A stretch of DNA of 44,527 bases from RGIG4708 sp045633845 (GTDB taxonomy: Bacteria; Bacillota; Clostridia; UMGS1810): NCBI GenBank assembly GCA_045633845.1, contig JAZQZC010000019.1, positions 1-44,527 of the forward strand, in the 5' to 3' direction. The notes below the pieces were generated by a model, which ran no database searches, was not told where the DNA came from, and worked only from the letters and a program-made list of their open reading frames with translations. The translations under genes were made by a program, and so were the position numbers. This document shows positions 25,445 through 33,074 of this stretch, piece after piece; within the stretch, counting starts at the first letter, position 1; each line of letters starts with the position of its first letter.

Positions 25445-26449
25445 ATGAGCTTGTTAATTCCAAAGGATTACAAATCCGAATTGTCAATCAAGCAAACAGA
25501 GCTTGCTATTAAAAAAGTAAAGGATTTTTTTGAAAGAGATTTTTCCATACAGCTTAATTTAACAAGGGTGTCTGCACCCCTTTATGTAGAAAAAAACTCA
25601 GGTCTTAACGATGACCTCAACGGCGTGGAAAGACCTGTAAGCTTTGACATAAAGGATATAGGCGGCGAATACGAGATTGTGCACTCTCTTGCAAAATGGA
25701 AAAGATTTGCCCTCAAGCGATACGGCTTTAATGTAGGCGAAGGTCTTTACACCGATATGAATGCCATAAGACGTGACGAGGACCTTGACAACATTCACTC
25801 TGTATTTGTTGACCAGTGGGATTGGGAAAAAATCATTACCAAAGAGCAGCGCACAATGGAAACATTGCAGAATGCTGTTAAATGTATTTACAATTCTCTC
25901 AAGCATACCGAAAGATACATTGCAAACGAATACGACTTTGCAAATGTGTATCTGCCCGAGGATATAACCTTTGTTACAACTCAGGAGCTTGAGGATATGT
26001 ACCCTGAGCTTTCGCTCAAAGAAAGAGAGTACGCAATCGCCAAAGACAAAGGCGCGGTGTTTATTATGCAGATTGGCGGAGCAATGCGCTCGGGCAAAAT
26101 TCACGACGGCAGAGCACCCGACTATGACGACTGGACACTTAATGGTGACATTATTGTGTACTACCCTATTTTAGACATTGCGCTTGAGCTTTCGTCTATG
26201 GGTATAAGAGTAGATGAAGAGGCTCTGCTGCGTCAGCTCAAAATACGCGGCTGCGAAGAACGCAAAAGCCTCCCATTCCAAAAGGCACTCTTAAACGGAG
26301 AGCTCCCATACACAATTGGAGGCGGTATTGGTCAATCCAGAATGTGTATGTACTTTTTGCATAAGGCACACGTTGGCGAGGTACAATCCTCTGTATGGCC
26401 TCAGCAAATGATTGATGAATGTGCTGCAAACGGAATAGAATTGTTGTAA
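25445..26449 (+). CDS. asnA: Aspartate-ammonia ligase
   Basis: AsnA makes asparagine from aspartate, ammonia and ATP. The 334-residue protein shows family segments along its length: the N-terminal KQTELAIKKVKDFFE, ERPVSFDIK, VHSLAKWKRFAL, SVFVDQWDWEK and the C-terminal GGGIGQSRMCMY. It has the class II aminoacyl-tRNA synthetase-like fold. The ATG at 25445 follows AAAGGAGA. It is the last gene of the operon, 14 bp behind the deacetylase. No T-box leader precedes it, so it is not regulated in the way asparagine genes often are. Confidence 0.96.
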   Translation: MSLLIPKDYKSELSIKQTELAIKKVKDFFERDFSIQLNLTRVSAPLYVEKNSGLNDDLNGVERPVSFDIKDIGGEYEIVHSLAKWKRFALKRYGFNVGEGLYTDMNAIRRDEDLDNIHSVFVDQWDWEKIITKEQRTMETLQNAVKCIYNSLKHTERYIANEYDFANVYLPEDITFVTTQELEDMYPELSLKEREYAIAKDKGAVFIMQIGGAMRSGKIHDGRAPDYDDWTLNGDIIVYYPILDIALELSSMGIRVDEEALLRQLKIRGCEERKSLPFQKALLNGELPYTIGGGIGQSRMCMYFLHKAHVGEVQSSVWPQQMIDECAANGIELL

Positions 26450-26465
26450 ATTAAGAGATGAATTT

Positions 26466-26508
26466 AAGTGGGTGTAAAAAATCTTAACGATTTTTTACAC
26501 CCACTTTT
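26466..26508 (+). terminator. Strong terminator of the yqhQ-asnA operon
   Basis: AAGTGGGTGTAAAAAATC and its complement form a stem of about 17 pairs with a short loop, ending in CCACTTTTGT. Confidence 0.85.
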
Positions 26509-26514
26509 GTTGGG

Positions 26515-26935
26515 GATAAGAAAAAAGCTTTGGAACGGACAAACTGAGCAAACAATGCCAGTTTACGGGCATTGTTTGGGTACCCGAAGGTCGTCAACCT
26601 CTGCATTTCTACTTCGCACCGTATGAGGGTGCTCGTATCAATGGAGGTTTTGACATGGGTGTTGCGTACCAAATCATAGATTTGGGCAACACTCCACCGT
26701 ACGATGGTACGTCGATGCGGTGCTGTCAAAATCTTTGATTTTGCTAACAGCACCTATGCAAAGATTTCCGACAAAACAAGTCACATAGTGACGAAGTTGC
26801 GTCGTTGAAATCGACTGCTGAGGCGAAGTTTGTTCGTAACAAAAGGCAAATCATAAGAGAAAAATATCTTAAAAAGATATTTTTCATCCTTTATGGTAAA
26901 TTTTATGATTTATTATTCATTTGTTAACATTTGAA
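26515..26935. other. Structured intergenic region, possible noncoding RNA or repeat
   Basis: No gene fits. Hairpins are dense: CAAACAATGCC / GGCATTGTTTG (26549-26580), GTGTTGC / GCAACAC (about 26658-26693), GGTGCTGT / ACAGCACC (26719-26754), and GAAAAATATCTT / AAGATATTTTTC (26860-26886). AAATCATAA and TTATGATTT bracket the last one. A 72-codon open stretch on the plus strand (26520-26738) has no start codon at its front. The rest up to 27012 is AT-rich with nothing recognisable. Confidence 0.5.
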
Positions 26936-27012
26936 TAGTCTTAAATAATGCCTTTTGTGTTCCAGAGTTTTTTTACATCCCCTTTAGAGTTATTAATATT
27001 AAACCTTACAAA

Positions 27013-27327
27013 TCAATCAAGGTGGAATACTTCGGGCAAAGCTATATAAACAGGTGAATTATCCTCATTTGTTTCCATAAGGTCTGCCATATAAGCCCAC
27101 CATTTTTTTGTTATTTCACCGCCCGCTCTCTGCTGCCAGAGTTCTTCATCCTCTATTTCAAGATAGCTGAAAAGCTGATTTGTAGCTTCATCAAAATAAA
27201 TTGAATAATTTTTTGCACCGTGCTCCTTAATATCTGCAACAAGCTCGGGCCAAATTTCGTTATGGCGCTTTTTGTATTCATCCACCACACCGGGATACAA
27301 TTTCATAATACCTGCTTCACGAATCAT
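27013..27327 (-). CDS. rhaM: L-rhamnose mutarotase
   Basis: The 104-residue protein has the exact usual length and the RhaM segments: a start of the MIREA...M form, EYKKRHNEIWPEL with the catalytic histidine, HGAKNYSIYFD, KWWAYMADLM and NEDNSPVYIALPEVFHLD. The enzyme interconverts alpha- and beta-L-rhamnose. No other rhamnose gene is near, so it may serve a distant locus or act on another sugar. The ATG at 27327 is eight bases after AGGAG; the GTG at 27336 is too close to it. Confidence 0.93.
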   Translation of the reverse strand: MIREAGIMKLYPGVVDEYKKRHNEIWPELVADIKEHGAKNYSIYFDEATNQLFSYLEIEDEELWQQRAGGEITKKWWAYMADLMETNEDNSPVYIALPEVFHLD

Positions 27328-27405
27328 CAATATCACTCCTAAAAATTTTTTGTTAATAAAAGTATATCAAATTTCACATTTGACGTCAATAATTATTTTT
27401 GTAAT

Positions 27406-27434
27406 TTGACATATACTTCAATTAAGAGTATAAT
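27406..27434 (+). promoter_or_regulatory. Sigma-A promoter of the PAP2 gene
   Basis: TTGACA, exactly 17 bases, then TATAAT. The predicted transcript begins at about 27441, inside the solitary repeat end described next. Confidence 0.75.
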
Positions 27435-27436
27435 CA

Positions 27437-27467
27437 TAGACATTGGAGTATTATCCGAACTCCGATG
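27437..27467 (+). repeat. Solitary copy of the TAGCCATTGG element end
   Basis: CATTGGAGTATTATCCGAAC followed by TCCGAT matches the right end of the element at 5479-5754, read on the minus strand, nearly base for base. No second end is visible nearby. It lies in the untranslated leader of the PAP2 gene. Confidence 0.75.
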
Positions 27468-27489
27468 GTTAAATACAGAGGTGACACTA

Positions 27490-28029
27490 TTGATAACACA
27501 ATTGGATTTTGCAATTTTAAATTTTATACAAAACAATCTGACAAACAGCTTTACAGATATGTTTATGAGATTTTTTACCCACCTTGGCGATTACGGAGCA
27601 TTATGGATAATCACCGCAGTGGTTATGCTCATGTTTAAAAAGACACGCAAAGCAGGACTTTGCCTTGCGGTATCACTTGTTGCAACTGCTGTAATAGGCA
27701 ATGTAATACTCAAAAATGTTTTTGCAAGGCTGCGTCCGTTTATTGTGGAAAACTTCCCTATAATAATAAGCCCACCCGGCGGATATTCATTCCCATCGGG
27801 GCACACAAGCAGCTCTTTTGCAGCGGCAACCTCCCTCTCGCTCCATTACAAAAAATATGCTGCTGCCTTTTATATTGTTGCAGCTCTTATAGGCTTTTCA
27901 CGAATTTACTTATATGTTCACTACCCATCGGATGTTGTGGCAGGCGCAATACTTGGTGTGGTGGTTTCAGTTGTGTGCCACAAGATTTTAGAAAGCTACA
28001 GTTGCCTCTCTATCCGCGTGCAAAACTGA
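27490..28029 (+). CDS. PAP2-family phosphatase, membrane-bound
   Basis: The protein has about 179 residues and the three motifs of the lipid phosphatase family: KNVFARLRPF, SFPSGHTSSSFA with the catalytic histidine, and SRIYLYVHYPSDV. About five to six membrane segments surround them. Likely substrates are undecaprenyl pyrophosphate or phosphatidate-type lipids, as for bacterial BcrC/YodM-like enzymes. I start at TTG 27490 because GAGGTGA precedes it. The frame open to 27406 covers the promoter and repeat. Confidence 0.85.
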   Translation: MITQLDFAILNFIQNNLTNSFTDMFMRFFTHLGDYGALWIITAVVMLMFKKTRKAGLCLAVSLVATAVIGNVILKNVFARLRPFIVENFPIIISPPGGYSFPSGHTSSSFAAATSLSLHYKKYAAAFYIVAALIGFSRIYLYVHYPSDVVAGAILGVVVSVVCHKILESYSCLSIRVQN

Positions 28030-28076
28030 TTTTCATTTCACTCGCGAACACAAAACAACACAGTTTCCTATAATAT

Positions 28077-28124
28077 AAAAATTCAGGCATTCCGCTGCAA
28101 AATAGCGGTACACCTGAATTTTTG
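28077..28124. terminator. Terminator between the PAP2 gene and the toxin gene
   Basis: AAAATTCAGG...CCTGAATTTT forms the outer stem, and CCGCT/AGCGG an inner one, followed by T residues. It lies between convergent genes. Confidence 0.75.
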
Positions 28125-28131
28125 TCATATT

Positions 28132-28461
28132 TTATATATTGTGTTTGTCAATACGATTTTTGGCGACATCATAAACCTCGTCATCCGCTCTTGCACCTAT
28201 TACAACAACAAGCATCTGACCCTCAAGTTTTACGAGCTTATATACAATGCGGATGCCAAGATTTTTAAGCTTAATTTTCTGAAAACCCGATAAATTGTTA
28301 CCTTGTTTGTTAACAAGAGGTTTACCATATCCACCCTCACTTACAGGAAGAGGATTTTCAATAACTTTATTTAATGCTTTTGCTACAACTATACGCTCAT
28401 TTCCGTCTAAATTCCTAAAATCTTTTTCGGCTTCAGGCAGATACACTAATTTCCACTTCAT
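28132..28461 (-). CDS. RelE/ParE-superfamily toxin
   Basis: The 109-residue protein has the small RelE fold: KLVYLPEAEKDFRNLD at the front, a conserved PLP..GGYGKPL loop in the middle, then IKLKNLGIRIVYKLV and LVVVIGARADDEVYDVAKNRI at the end. RelE toxins cleave ribosome-bound messenger RNA. Its ATG overlaps the stop of the antitoxin gene by four bases (ATGA), the usual arrangement with the antitoxin first. Confidence 0.88.
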   Translation of the reverse strand: MKWKLVYLPEAEKDFRNLDGNERIVVAKALNKVIENPLPVSEGGYGKPLVNKQGNNLSGFQKIKLKNLGIRIVYKLVKLEGQMLVVVIGARADDEVYDVAKNRIDKHNI

Positions 28462-28781
28462 TCAAATTCCACCTCGCCGATAGCATCTAAATCTTCAATA
28501 TTAATACCAAGATCTTTGTATATTTTTTCGCTTGAAATCAGATTAGAGGAGTCAAAATTTTGCATTCTTTCATTTGCTAGACTTAAAAGCCGCGCGTCGT
28601 TTACCTCATCCATCAGCCTGACATATTCGTCAGGTGACATAAGGACACACTCTGCAGTGTTATTTTTTATAACAACCTTTGCTCCGCTTTGTTTAACATC
28701 TTCAAAAATCTTTCCTGCAAGTCCTCTGTTGAATAACGAAATAGAAATGGTATCTTTTATAGCGCTTGTCATATTTGCCAT
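28458..28781 (-). CDS. Phd/YefM-type antitoxin
   Basis: The product has about 107 residues. The N-terminal part (NMTSAIKDTISISLFNRG...FEDVKQSGAKVVIKNN) resembles Phd/YefM DNA-binding domains, with CVLMSPDEYVRLMD the family's typical central motif. The acidic C-terminal tail would bind the toxin. I start at ATG 28781 (MANMTSA), after GGGGGTGA. The pair probably represses its own promoter, as is known for this family. Confidence 0.85.
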   Translation of the reverse strand: MANMTSAIKDTISISLFNRGLAGKIFEDVKQSGAKVVIKNNTAECVLMSPDEYVRLMDEVNDARLLSLANERMQNFDSSNLISSEKIYKDLGINIEDLDAIGEVEFE

Positions 28782-28918
28782 AATTCTCACCCCCACAAAT
28801 ATAATTTAACATATTACGTTTTATTTGTCAATGTTTTTATTGATAAAATCACTGATAAATTTGTTGCGCAATATAGTATATGCAGATAACTACAAAATAT
28901 TTGTTAAAAATTTAAAAA

Positions 28919-28950
28919 AATAACTTCAGCAAAATGCTGAAGTTATTTTT
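28919..28950 (-). terminator. Terminator of the nhaC-like gene
   Basis: AATAACTTCAGCA pairs with TGCTGAAGTTATT around a short AAA-type loop, followed by a T run in both directions. Confidence 0.85.
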
Positions 28951-28976
28951 TTACGGTGCATGCCGTTTTAAAGTTT

Positions 28977-30725
28977 TTATGCGTTTTTAGGTCTGTGTGT
29001 TGCCTTAATCACAAACAATGTAGCCACCATAAGCACTATTGAAATAGGAAGCACAATATATGCATTCTGAATAAATCCTGCAAGGATATATGATACAAAT
29101 GATACGCCTGCAACTGTAATTGCATACGGAAGCTGTGTGGAAACGTGGTTGATGTGGTCACACTGTGCACCTGCAGATGCCATAATTGTTGTGTCCGAAA
29201 TAGGTGAGCAGTGGTCACCGCATACTGCGCCTGCCATGCAAGCAGAGATACCAATAATTGTAATTGTACCGCTGTCAAAGCCAAATACACTAATAACAAT
29301 AGGAATGAGAATACCAAATGTACCCCATGAAGTACCTGTTGCAAACGAAAGTCCAACTGCAATAAGGAATATAATTGCAGGAAGGAAGTTCATAAATCCT
29401 GCTGCAGAGCCTTCAACAAGTGCTGCAATAAACTCTTTTGCGCCAAGGCTGTCGGTCATGGCTTTGAGAGTCCATGCACAAGCAAGAATCATAATTGCAG
29501 GTACCATTGCTTTAAAGCCTTCGGGAACTGCTTCCATACATTCTTTAAATGTAAATACTCTGCGAAGCATATAAAATGCAACTGTGATAACAAGTGTTAC
29601 AAAGGAGCCATAAACAAGACCAACAGATGCATCGCTGTTTGAAAATGCATCAATGATGTTTTTGTAGCTTTCGCTTGTTGCATCAAAAAAGCCGCCTGAG
29701 TAAATCATACCGATTACGCATGAAATGATAAGTATAACAACAGGGAGAACCAGGTCGATTACTTTACCTTTTGGGTTGTCATTCTCAACCTCTTGTGCCA
29801 TCTGATGCAATTTTGCAGAGTGAATATCGCCGTTCATCGCATTAATTTCGTGCTGACTCATCGGGCCGTAATCGAATTTTGCGAGCGAAATAGCAACCAT
29901 CATAACTATTGTAAGAATAGCATAGAAGTTGTATGGGATTGCACTCAAAAACAACTGGAATCCGTTCATACCCGAATCCTGAGCAAAGCCTGCAACTGCT
30001 GCCGCCCACGAAGATATAGGAGCAATAATACACACAGGAGCTGCTGTTGCATCTATAAGATATGCAAGCTTTGAACGTGATATGTTGTGTTTGTCTGTTA
30101 CAGGGCGCATAACGCTGCCCACTGTAAGGCAGTTAAAATAGTCATCTATAAATATAAGCACACCAAGGAGCACTGTTGCAAGCTGTGCACCAACTCTTGA
30201 TTTAATGTGCTTTGATGCCCATTTACCAAATGCAGCGCTGCCGCCGGCTTTGTTCATCATTGCAACAAGTGCACCAAGTACAATAAGGAACAATATAATA
30301 CCCATATTGTACGAATCGGAAAGGCTTGCAACAAAACCGTCGGAAAGCACGTGTACAATTGTGCCTTCAAAGCTGAAGTTTGAATAAAGGAGACCGCCTG
30401 CCACAATACCGATAAAGAGCGATGAATAAACCTCTTTGGTAATGAGTGCAAGTCCGATAGCTATAACAGGTGGGAGCAACGCCCAGATGGTGCCGTACAC
30501 TTTTGACGGACTTTCTTCCTCTTCTTCTGCTGCTTCCTCTGAAGGAGCCTCCTCGGCAGCTGCCTCTTGCTGCGGTGTTTCGTCGATTGCAACAGGGTCT
30601 ACCTGTTCCTGTGCTGCCATAGGCTCATCAGGTTGTGCCATAACTGCAAATGGCATAACTGTGAGCATTGCCATAACAAGCAAAGCAACAACAGCAAGCA
30701 ATCTGCTTTTGTTTTTTCTCATCAT
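28977..30725 (-). CDS. NhaC-family Na+/H+ antiporter with a signal-peptide-like N-terminus
   Basis: Residues about 75-582 form a typical NhaC-type carrier of about 11-12 membrane segments. FIDDYFNCLTVGSVMRPVTD, DATAAPVCIIAPISSWAA, FATGTSWGTFGILIPI and CGDHCSPISDTTIMASAG are all characteristic. The first 31 residues look like a cleavable signal peptide ending AVMA. An acidic alanine/glutamate-rich linker (about 32-72) follows. That extension is uncommon for this family. The transported ion or amine cannot be decided; some relatives exchange malate and lactate or carry amino acids. GAAGGGAAG precedes the ATG, and a good promoter lies upstream. Confidence 0.9.
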   Translation of the reverse strand: MMRKNKSRLLAVVALLVMAMLTVMPFAVMAQPDEPMAAQEQVDPVAIDETPQQEAAAEEAPSEEAAEEEEESPSKVYGTIWALLPPVIAIGLALITKEVYSSLFIGIVAGGLLYSNFSFEGTIVHVLSDGFVASLSDSYNMGIILFLIVLGALVAMMNKAGGSAAFGKWASKHIKSRVGAQLATVLLGVLIFIDDYFNCLTVGSVMRPVTDKHNISRSKLAYLIDATAAPVCIIAPISSWAAAVAGFAQDSGMNGFQLFLSAIPYNFYAILTIVMMVAISLAKFDYGPMSQHEINAMNGDIHSAKLHQMAQEVENDNPKGKVIDLVLPVVILIISCVIGMIYSGGFFDATSESYKNIIDAFSNSDASVGLVYGSFVTLVITVAFYMLRRVFTFKECMEAVPEGFKAMVPAIMILACAWTLKAMTDSLGAKEFIAALVEGSAAGFMNFLPAIIFLIAVGLSFATGTSWGTFGILIPIVISVFGFDSGTITIIGISACMAGAVCGDHCSPISDTTIMASAGAQCDHINHVSTQLPYAITVAGVSFVSYILAGFIQNAYIVLPISIVLMVATLFVIKATHRPKNA

Positions 30726-30768
30726 TAATTTCTTCCCTTCTTTTGTATTTTAATAATATGACATTTTA

Positions 30769-30797
30769 ATAGTACCATCAAAACCACATTTTGTCAA
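30769..30797 (-). promoter_or_regulatory. Sigma-A promoter of the nhaC-like gene
   Basis: On the minus strand: TTGACA, 17 bases, TACTAT. It lies 44 bases before the start codon. Confidence 0.7.
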
Positions 30798-30812
30798 TTG
30801 TGCTTTAGTGCA

Positions 30813-30870
30813 CCTATAACTTTATTTTCTGTGGAATAATTTTTTCGTTGAGATTTCGCAAAGAAATTAG
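30813..30870 (-). repeat. Left copy of a 58-bp sequence inverted with respect to 35043-35100
   Basis: CCTATAACTTTATTTTCTGT ... CGTTGAGATTTCGCAAAGAA agrees at roughly three quarters of positions with the reverse complement of 35043-35100. Both are bordered by a GTGCAC-containing stretch. The rest of 30726-31000 is AT-rich with no gene. Confidence 0.6.
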
Positions 30871-31003
30871 TTTTTGTATAATGAAAAATCGGCAAAGTTT
30901 GTAACATGCCCACGATATGAATTGTAAATTTTTAACTGTCTCTATTTTATAATTTGTTATACCATAGCTAAAAATGTTTGTCAACATGTTCAGAAAAACT
31001 ATA

Positions 31004-31097
31004 GCATAACGGTTTACCCGTACACGATAATCGCATACGGGTAAACCGTTATAAAAAAACAGTAGCGAGAAAAAATTTTCTCACTACTGTTTTTTTA
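31004..31097 (-). terminator. Two successive hairpins after the accessory operon
   Basis: ATAACGGTTTACCCGTA pairs with TACGGGTAAACCGTTAT (31006-31053) as a 17-bp stem. A second stem, ACAGTAG(C)GAGAAAA / TTTTCTCACTACTGT, at 31058-31092 precedes a T run. The second directly follows the stop of the minus-strand gene and acts as its terminator. Confidence 0.75.
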
Positions 31098-31451
31098 CCT
31101 ATTCATAATAACCTTTGTCTGTTTCCCACTTTTCACATATACATTTTTCACAAAACTTAATTGCGAATCATGTATTTCTATCCTCAAATCACTTGTTCCA
31201 ATATTTTTTATTGCCAATCCGCTATTGATAGTTAAATACAAATTTTCGCCATTAATTTTATATTTATAGCCTCTAAATGTTTTACCGCTTGCTCCAGAAA
31301 AAAACACATCTGTTGTGAAATTTTTATCATCTAAAACAAGATTTTCAAAACTCAGGTCATCATATCCGTTACCACCAATCAATACCCCTACTAATACAGA
31401 AACTGCTATCACAACCAACAACGAAAATAATATAATTATTATTTTTTTCAT
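31095..31451 (-). CDS. Small membrane-anchored protein of unknown function
   Basis: I do not recognise it. The 118 residues comprise an N-terminal membrane anchor (about 4-27, IIIILFSLLVVIAVSVLVGVL) and an external, probably beta-sheet domain of about 90 residues with no cysteines. The ATG comes one base after the stop of the papain-fold-like gene, so the two are translationally linked. Codon use is AT-rich compared with neighbours at 29-30 kb, suggesting acquired DNA. Confidence 0.7.
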   Translation of the reverse strand: MKKIIIILFSLLVVIAVSVLVGVLIGGNGYDDLSFENLVLDDKNFTTDVFFSGASGKTFRGYKYKINGENLYLTINSGLAIKNIGTSDLRIEIHDSQLSFVKNVYVKSGKQTKVIMNR

Positions 31452-31452
31452 C

Positions 31453-32520
31453 TTAATAAGTATTTGTAAATCGTGTACTCATTATCGGAGCACCAGAACC
31501 GTTAGAATAGTGTACACGATAATAATACCTCATAGTTAAATCATCGGTATAGACGGTAGTATTTATTATGCTATTTGCCAAATTTTTTGGGGTATTTATG
31601 ATGCCGGCAGATAACTGATTATATCCTGCAACAGCATTCCATGCTCCTGCAGCGAATGTAGAACAATTTGTTGTTGCGCTCCATGTATCATGAGAATTTA
31701 TATAATTATTTAAAGTTGCAAGGTCTGCTTCTGTAAGTTGACGATTTTTTGAAACATTATCAGCATATGCTCCTTCATACTTTGCCATATACGGCTCGAG
31801 ATTATACCATACACCATAATGATACACATTAGCATTATTAACATACTGATTGCCCCATGTACCAATAGCAATTTCTGTTCCATTTGCAATGGTCATCCTA
31901 CCAACAGTAATATCGCCTCCCGAATTATTGTACACAACAATCCATGAATGTGCTCCCGATTCATAAGTAAATCCTCCAGAAAGACCAATTCTGCCGTTGG
32001 GATCTGAAAATACTCTCATATTTACATAGCCATCAAAAGCAGGCGCCGGTTCATTAGCCAAATCTACTGTATCTATTAGAGATTCAGTAACAGGAATTAT
32101 ATCATCTTCATTAACAACCACTTCTTTTGGAGCTCTTTCAGAGAGTCCATCATAATTATCTTCATAATATTGAAGTGCTATGTATAAGATATATGAATCA
32201 ATTTTTTCTTTATATTCTTCAGATAATCCCTCTACAATACCTTCATAATTTTCTTGTATATAGATAAGGTTTTGTTCAAAATCATTATTCTCAAGTTCCG
32301 TATATGTCGTTTCCACATACTGTAATATTGCAGCCATATTCTCAGTTTGAATTTTATCAAAAACAGCTTTCGCCTCATTTTCCGACAATCCGGTTAAATA
32401 ACAATAATCAGCTTTTATAAAGTCATATATATTATTGTTTATTGTGCCATCAGCGTAAGCCGCAATCGATATGGTTGCCATCAAACAAGCACAAAGAAGG
32501 ATAGATATTATTTTTTTCAT
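31453..32520 (-). CDS. Secreted protein with papain-fold-like C-terminal domain
   Basis: The 355-residue protein starts with a signal peptide (residues 1-23, ending AYA). An acidic helical region follows to about residue 145. The C-terminal domain (about 165-355) has SGAHSWIVVYNNSG early and TNCSTFAAGAWNAV later. A histidine in HSWIVV and a cysteine in NCSTFA suggest a circularly permuted papain/NlpC-P60-like amidase or peptidase. I can name no exact family. The ATG at 32520 has AAAGGAG upstream. It is cotranscribed with the small gene after it, and its 277-base leader contains a possible small ORF. Confidence 0.6.
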   Translation of the reverse strand: MKKIISILLCACLMATISIAAYADGTINNNIYDFIKADYCYLTGLSENEAKAVFDKIQTENMAAILQYVETTYTELENNDFEQNLIYIQENYEGIVEGLSEEYKEKIDSYILYIALQYYEDNYDGLSERAPKEVVVNEDDIIPVTESLIDTVDLANEPAPAFDGYVNMRVFSDPNGRIGLSGGFTYESGAHSWIVVYNNSGGDITVGRMTIANGTEIAIGTWGNQYVNNANVYHYGVWYNLEPYMAKYEGAYADNVSKNRQLTEADLATLNNYINSHDTWSATTNCSTFAAGAWNAVAGYNQLSAGIINTPKNLANSIINTTVYTDDLTMRYYYRVHYSNGSGAPIMSTRFTNTY

Positions 32521-32688
32521 ATTTATTTTTCTCCTTTCAAAATCATCACAACTATTCACTTTTAAAAATACACAAAAACCACATGACACATAATCCCACC
32601 TATCCCAAATAACAAAAAAACGCACAAATCAATACCCCTGTTCAAAGAGGATTGACTTATACGCTACGTTGCAAACTTTCTTTATTTT

Positions 32689-32769
32689 TCACATCTCTAT
32701 ATTTTCAGAGGAACATAACCAAAGCTGCAATCTAACCGAGTCAAACCTCTTTGAAAAATTACTTACCAT
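32689..32769 (-). CDS. Possible 26-codon leader peptide
   Basis: GGGGGAGA stands six bases before an ATG, followed by 26 codons and TGA. The product begins MVSNFSKRFD and ends SSENIEM. It lies between a clear promoter and the secreted-protein gene. A 17-bp inverted repeat with one mismatch (32641-32657 and 32739-32755) encloses most of it. A short peptide whose translation affects leader folding is possible; so is a chance ORF. Confidence 0.4.
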   Translation of the reverse strand: MVSNFSKRFDSVRLQLWLCSSENIEM

Positions 32770-32803
32770 TGGTATCTCCCCCTTTTCTCTATTTGTTAAT
32801 TTT

Positions 32804-32832
32804 ATTATAACACATCTTTTCCCAAATTGCAA
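32804..32832 (-). promoter_or_regulatory. Sigma-A promoter of the accessory operon
   Basis: Read on the minus strand: TTGCAA, 17 bases, TATAAT. The leader would run about 275 bases to the signal-peptide gene. The remaining gap, 32833-33036, is AT-rich with no gene. Confidence 0.65.
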
Positions 32833-33036
32833 GTACTTTTAGATATTTTTCCCATTTTTTAAATACCCTTAACTTGTTTTGTAAAATTATTTATATTAAA
32901 AGTTTTTATTCTATGGTTATCTCCTTCTGGTGAATATCCCCGAATAAGGGAAAAACAACACTTTTATATGTTTTCACATTAATTTTTCTAAAAAAATATA
33001 CTTCTCAGGGGGGGAAAATTAACAAAAACAGTGCGG

Positions 33037-33066
33037 TCGGAAAAACTTCCGCATTTTTCCGACACT
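33037..33066 (-). terminator. Terminator after the transposase gene
   Basis: GTCGGAAAAA and TTTTTCCGAC form a stem around CTTCCGCA. It lies just past the transposase stop codon. Confidence 0.65.
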
Positions 33067-33074
33067 TTTGAGAT

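Noticed and set aside
25431..25445. T-box or riboswitch before asnA
   Set aside because: Only 14 bases separate it from the upstream gene, with no T-box sequence.
26484..26753. 89-residue minus-strand frame in the structured region
   Set aside because: It crosses the asnA terminator, has no ribosome binding site and resembles nothing known; the hairpins are the better explanation.
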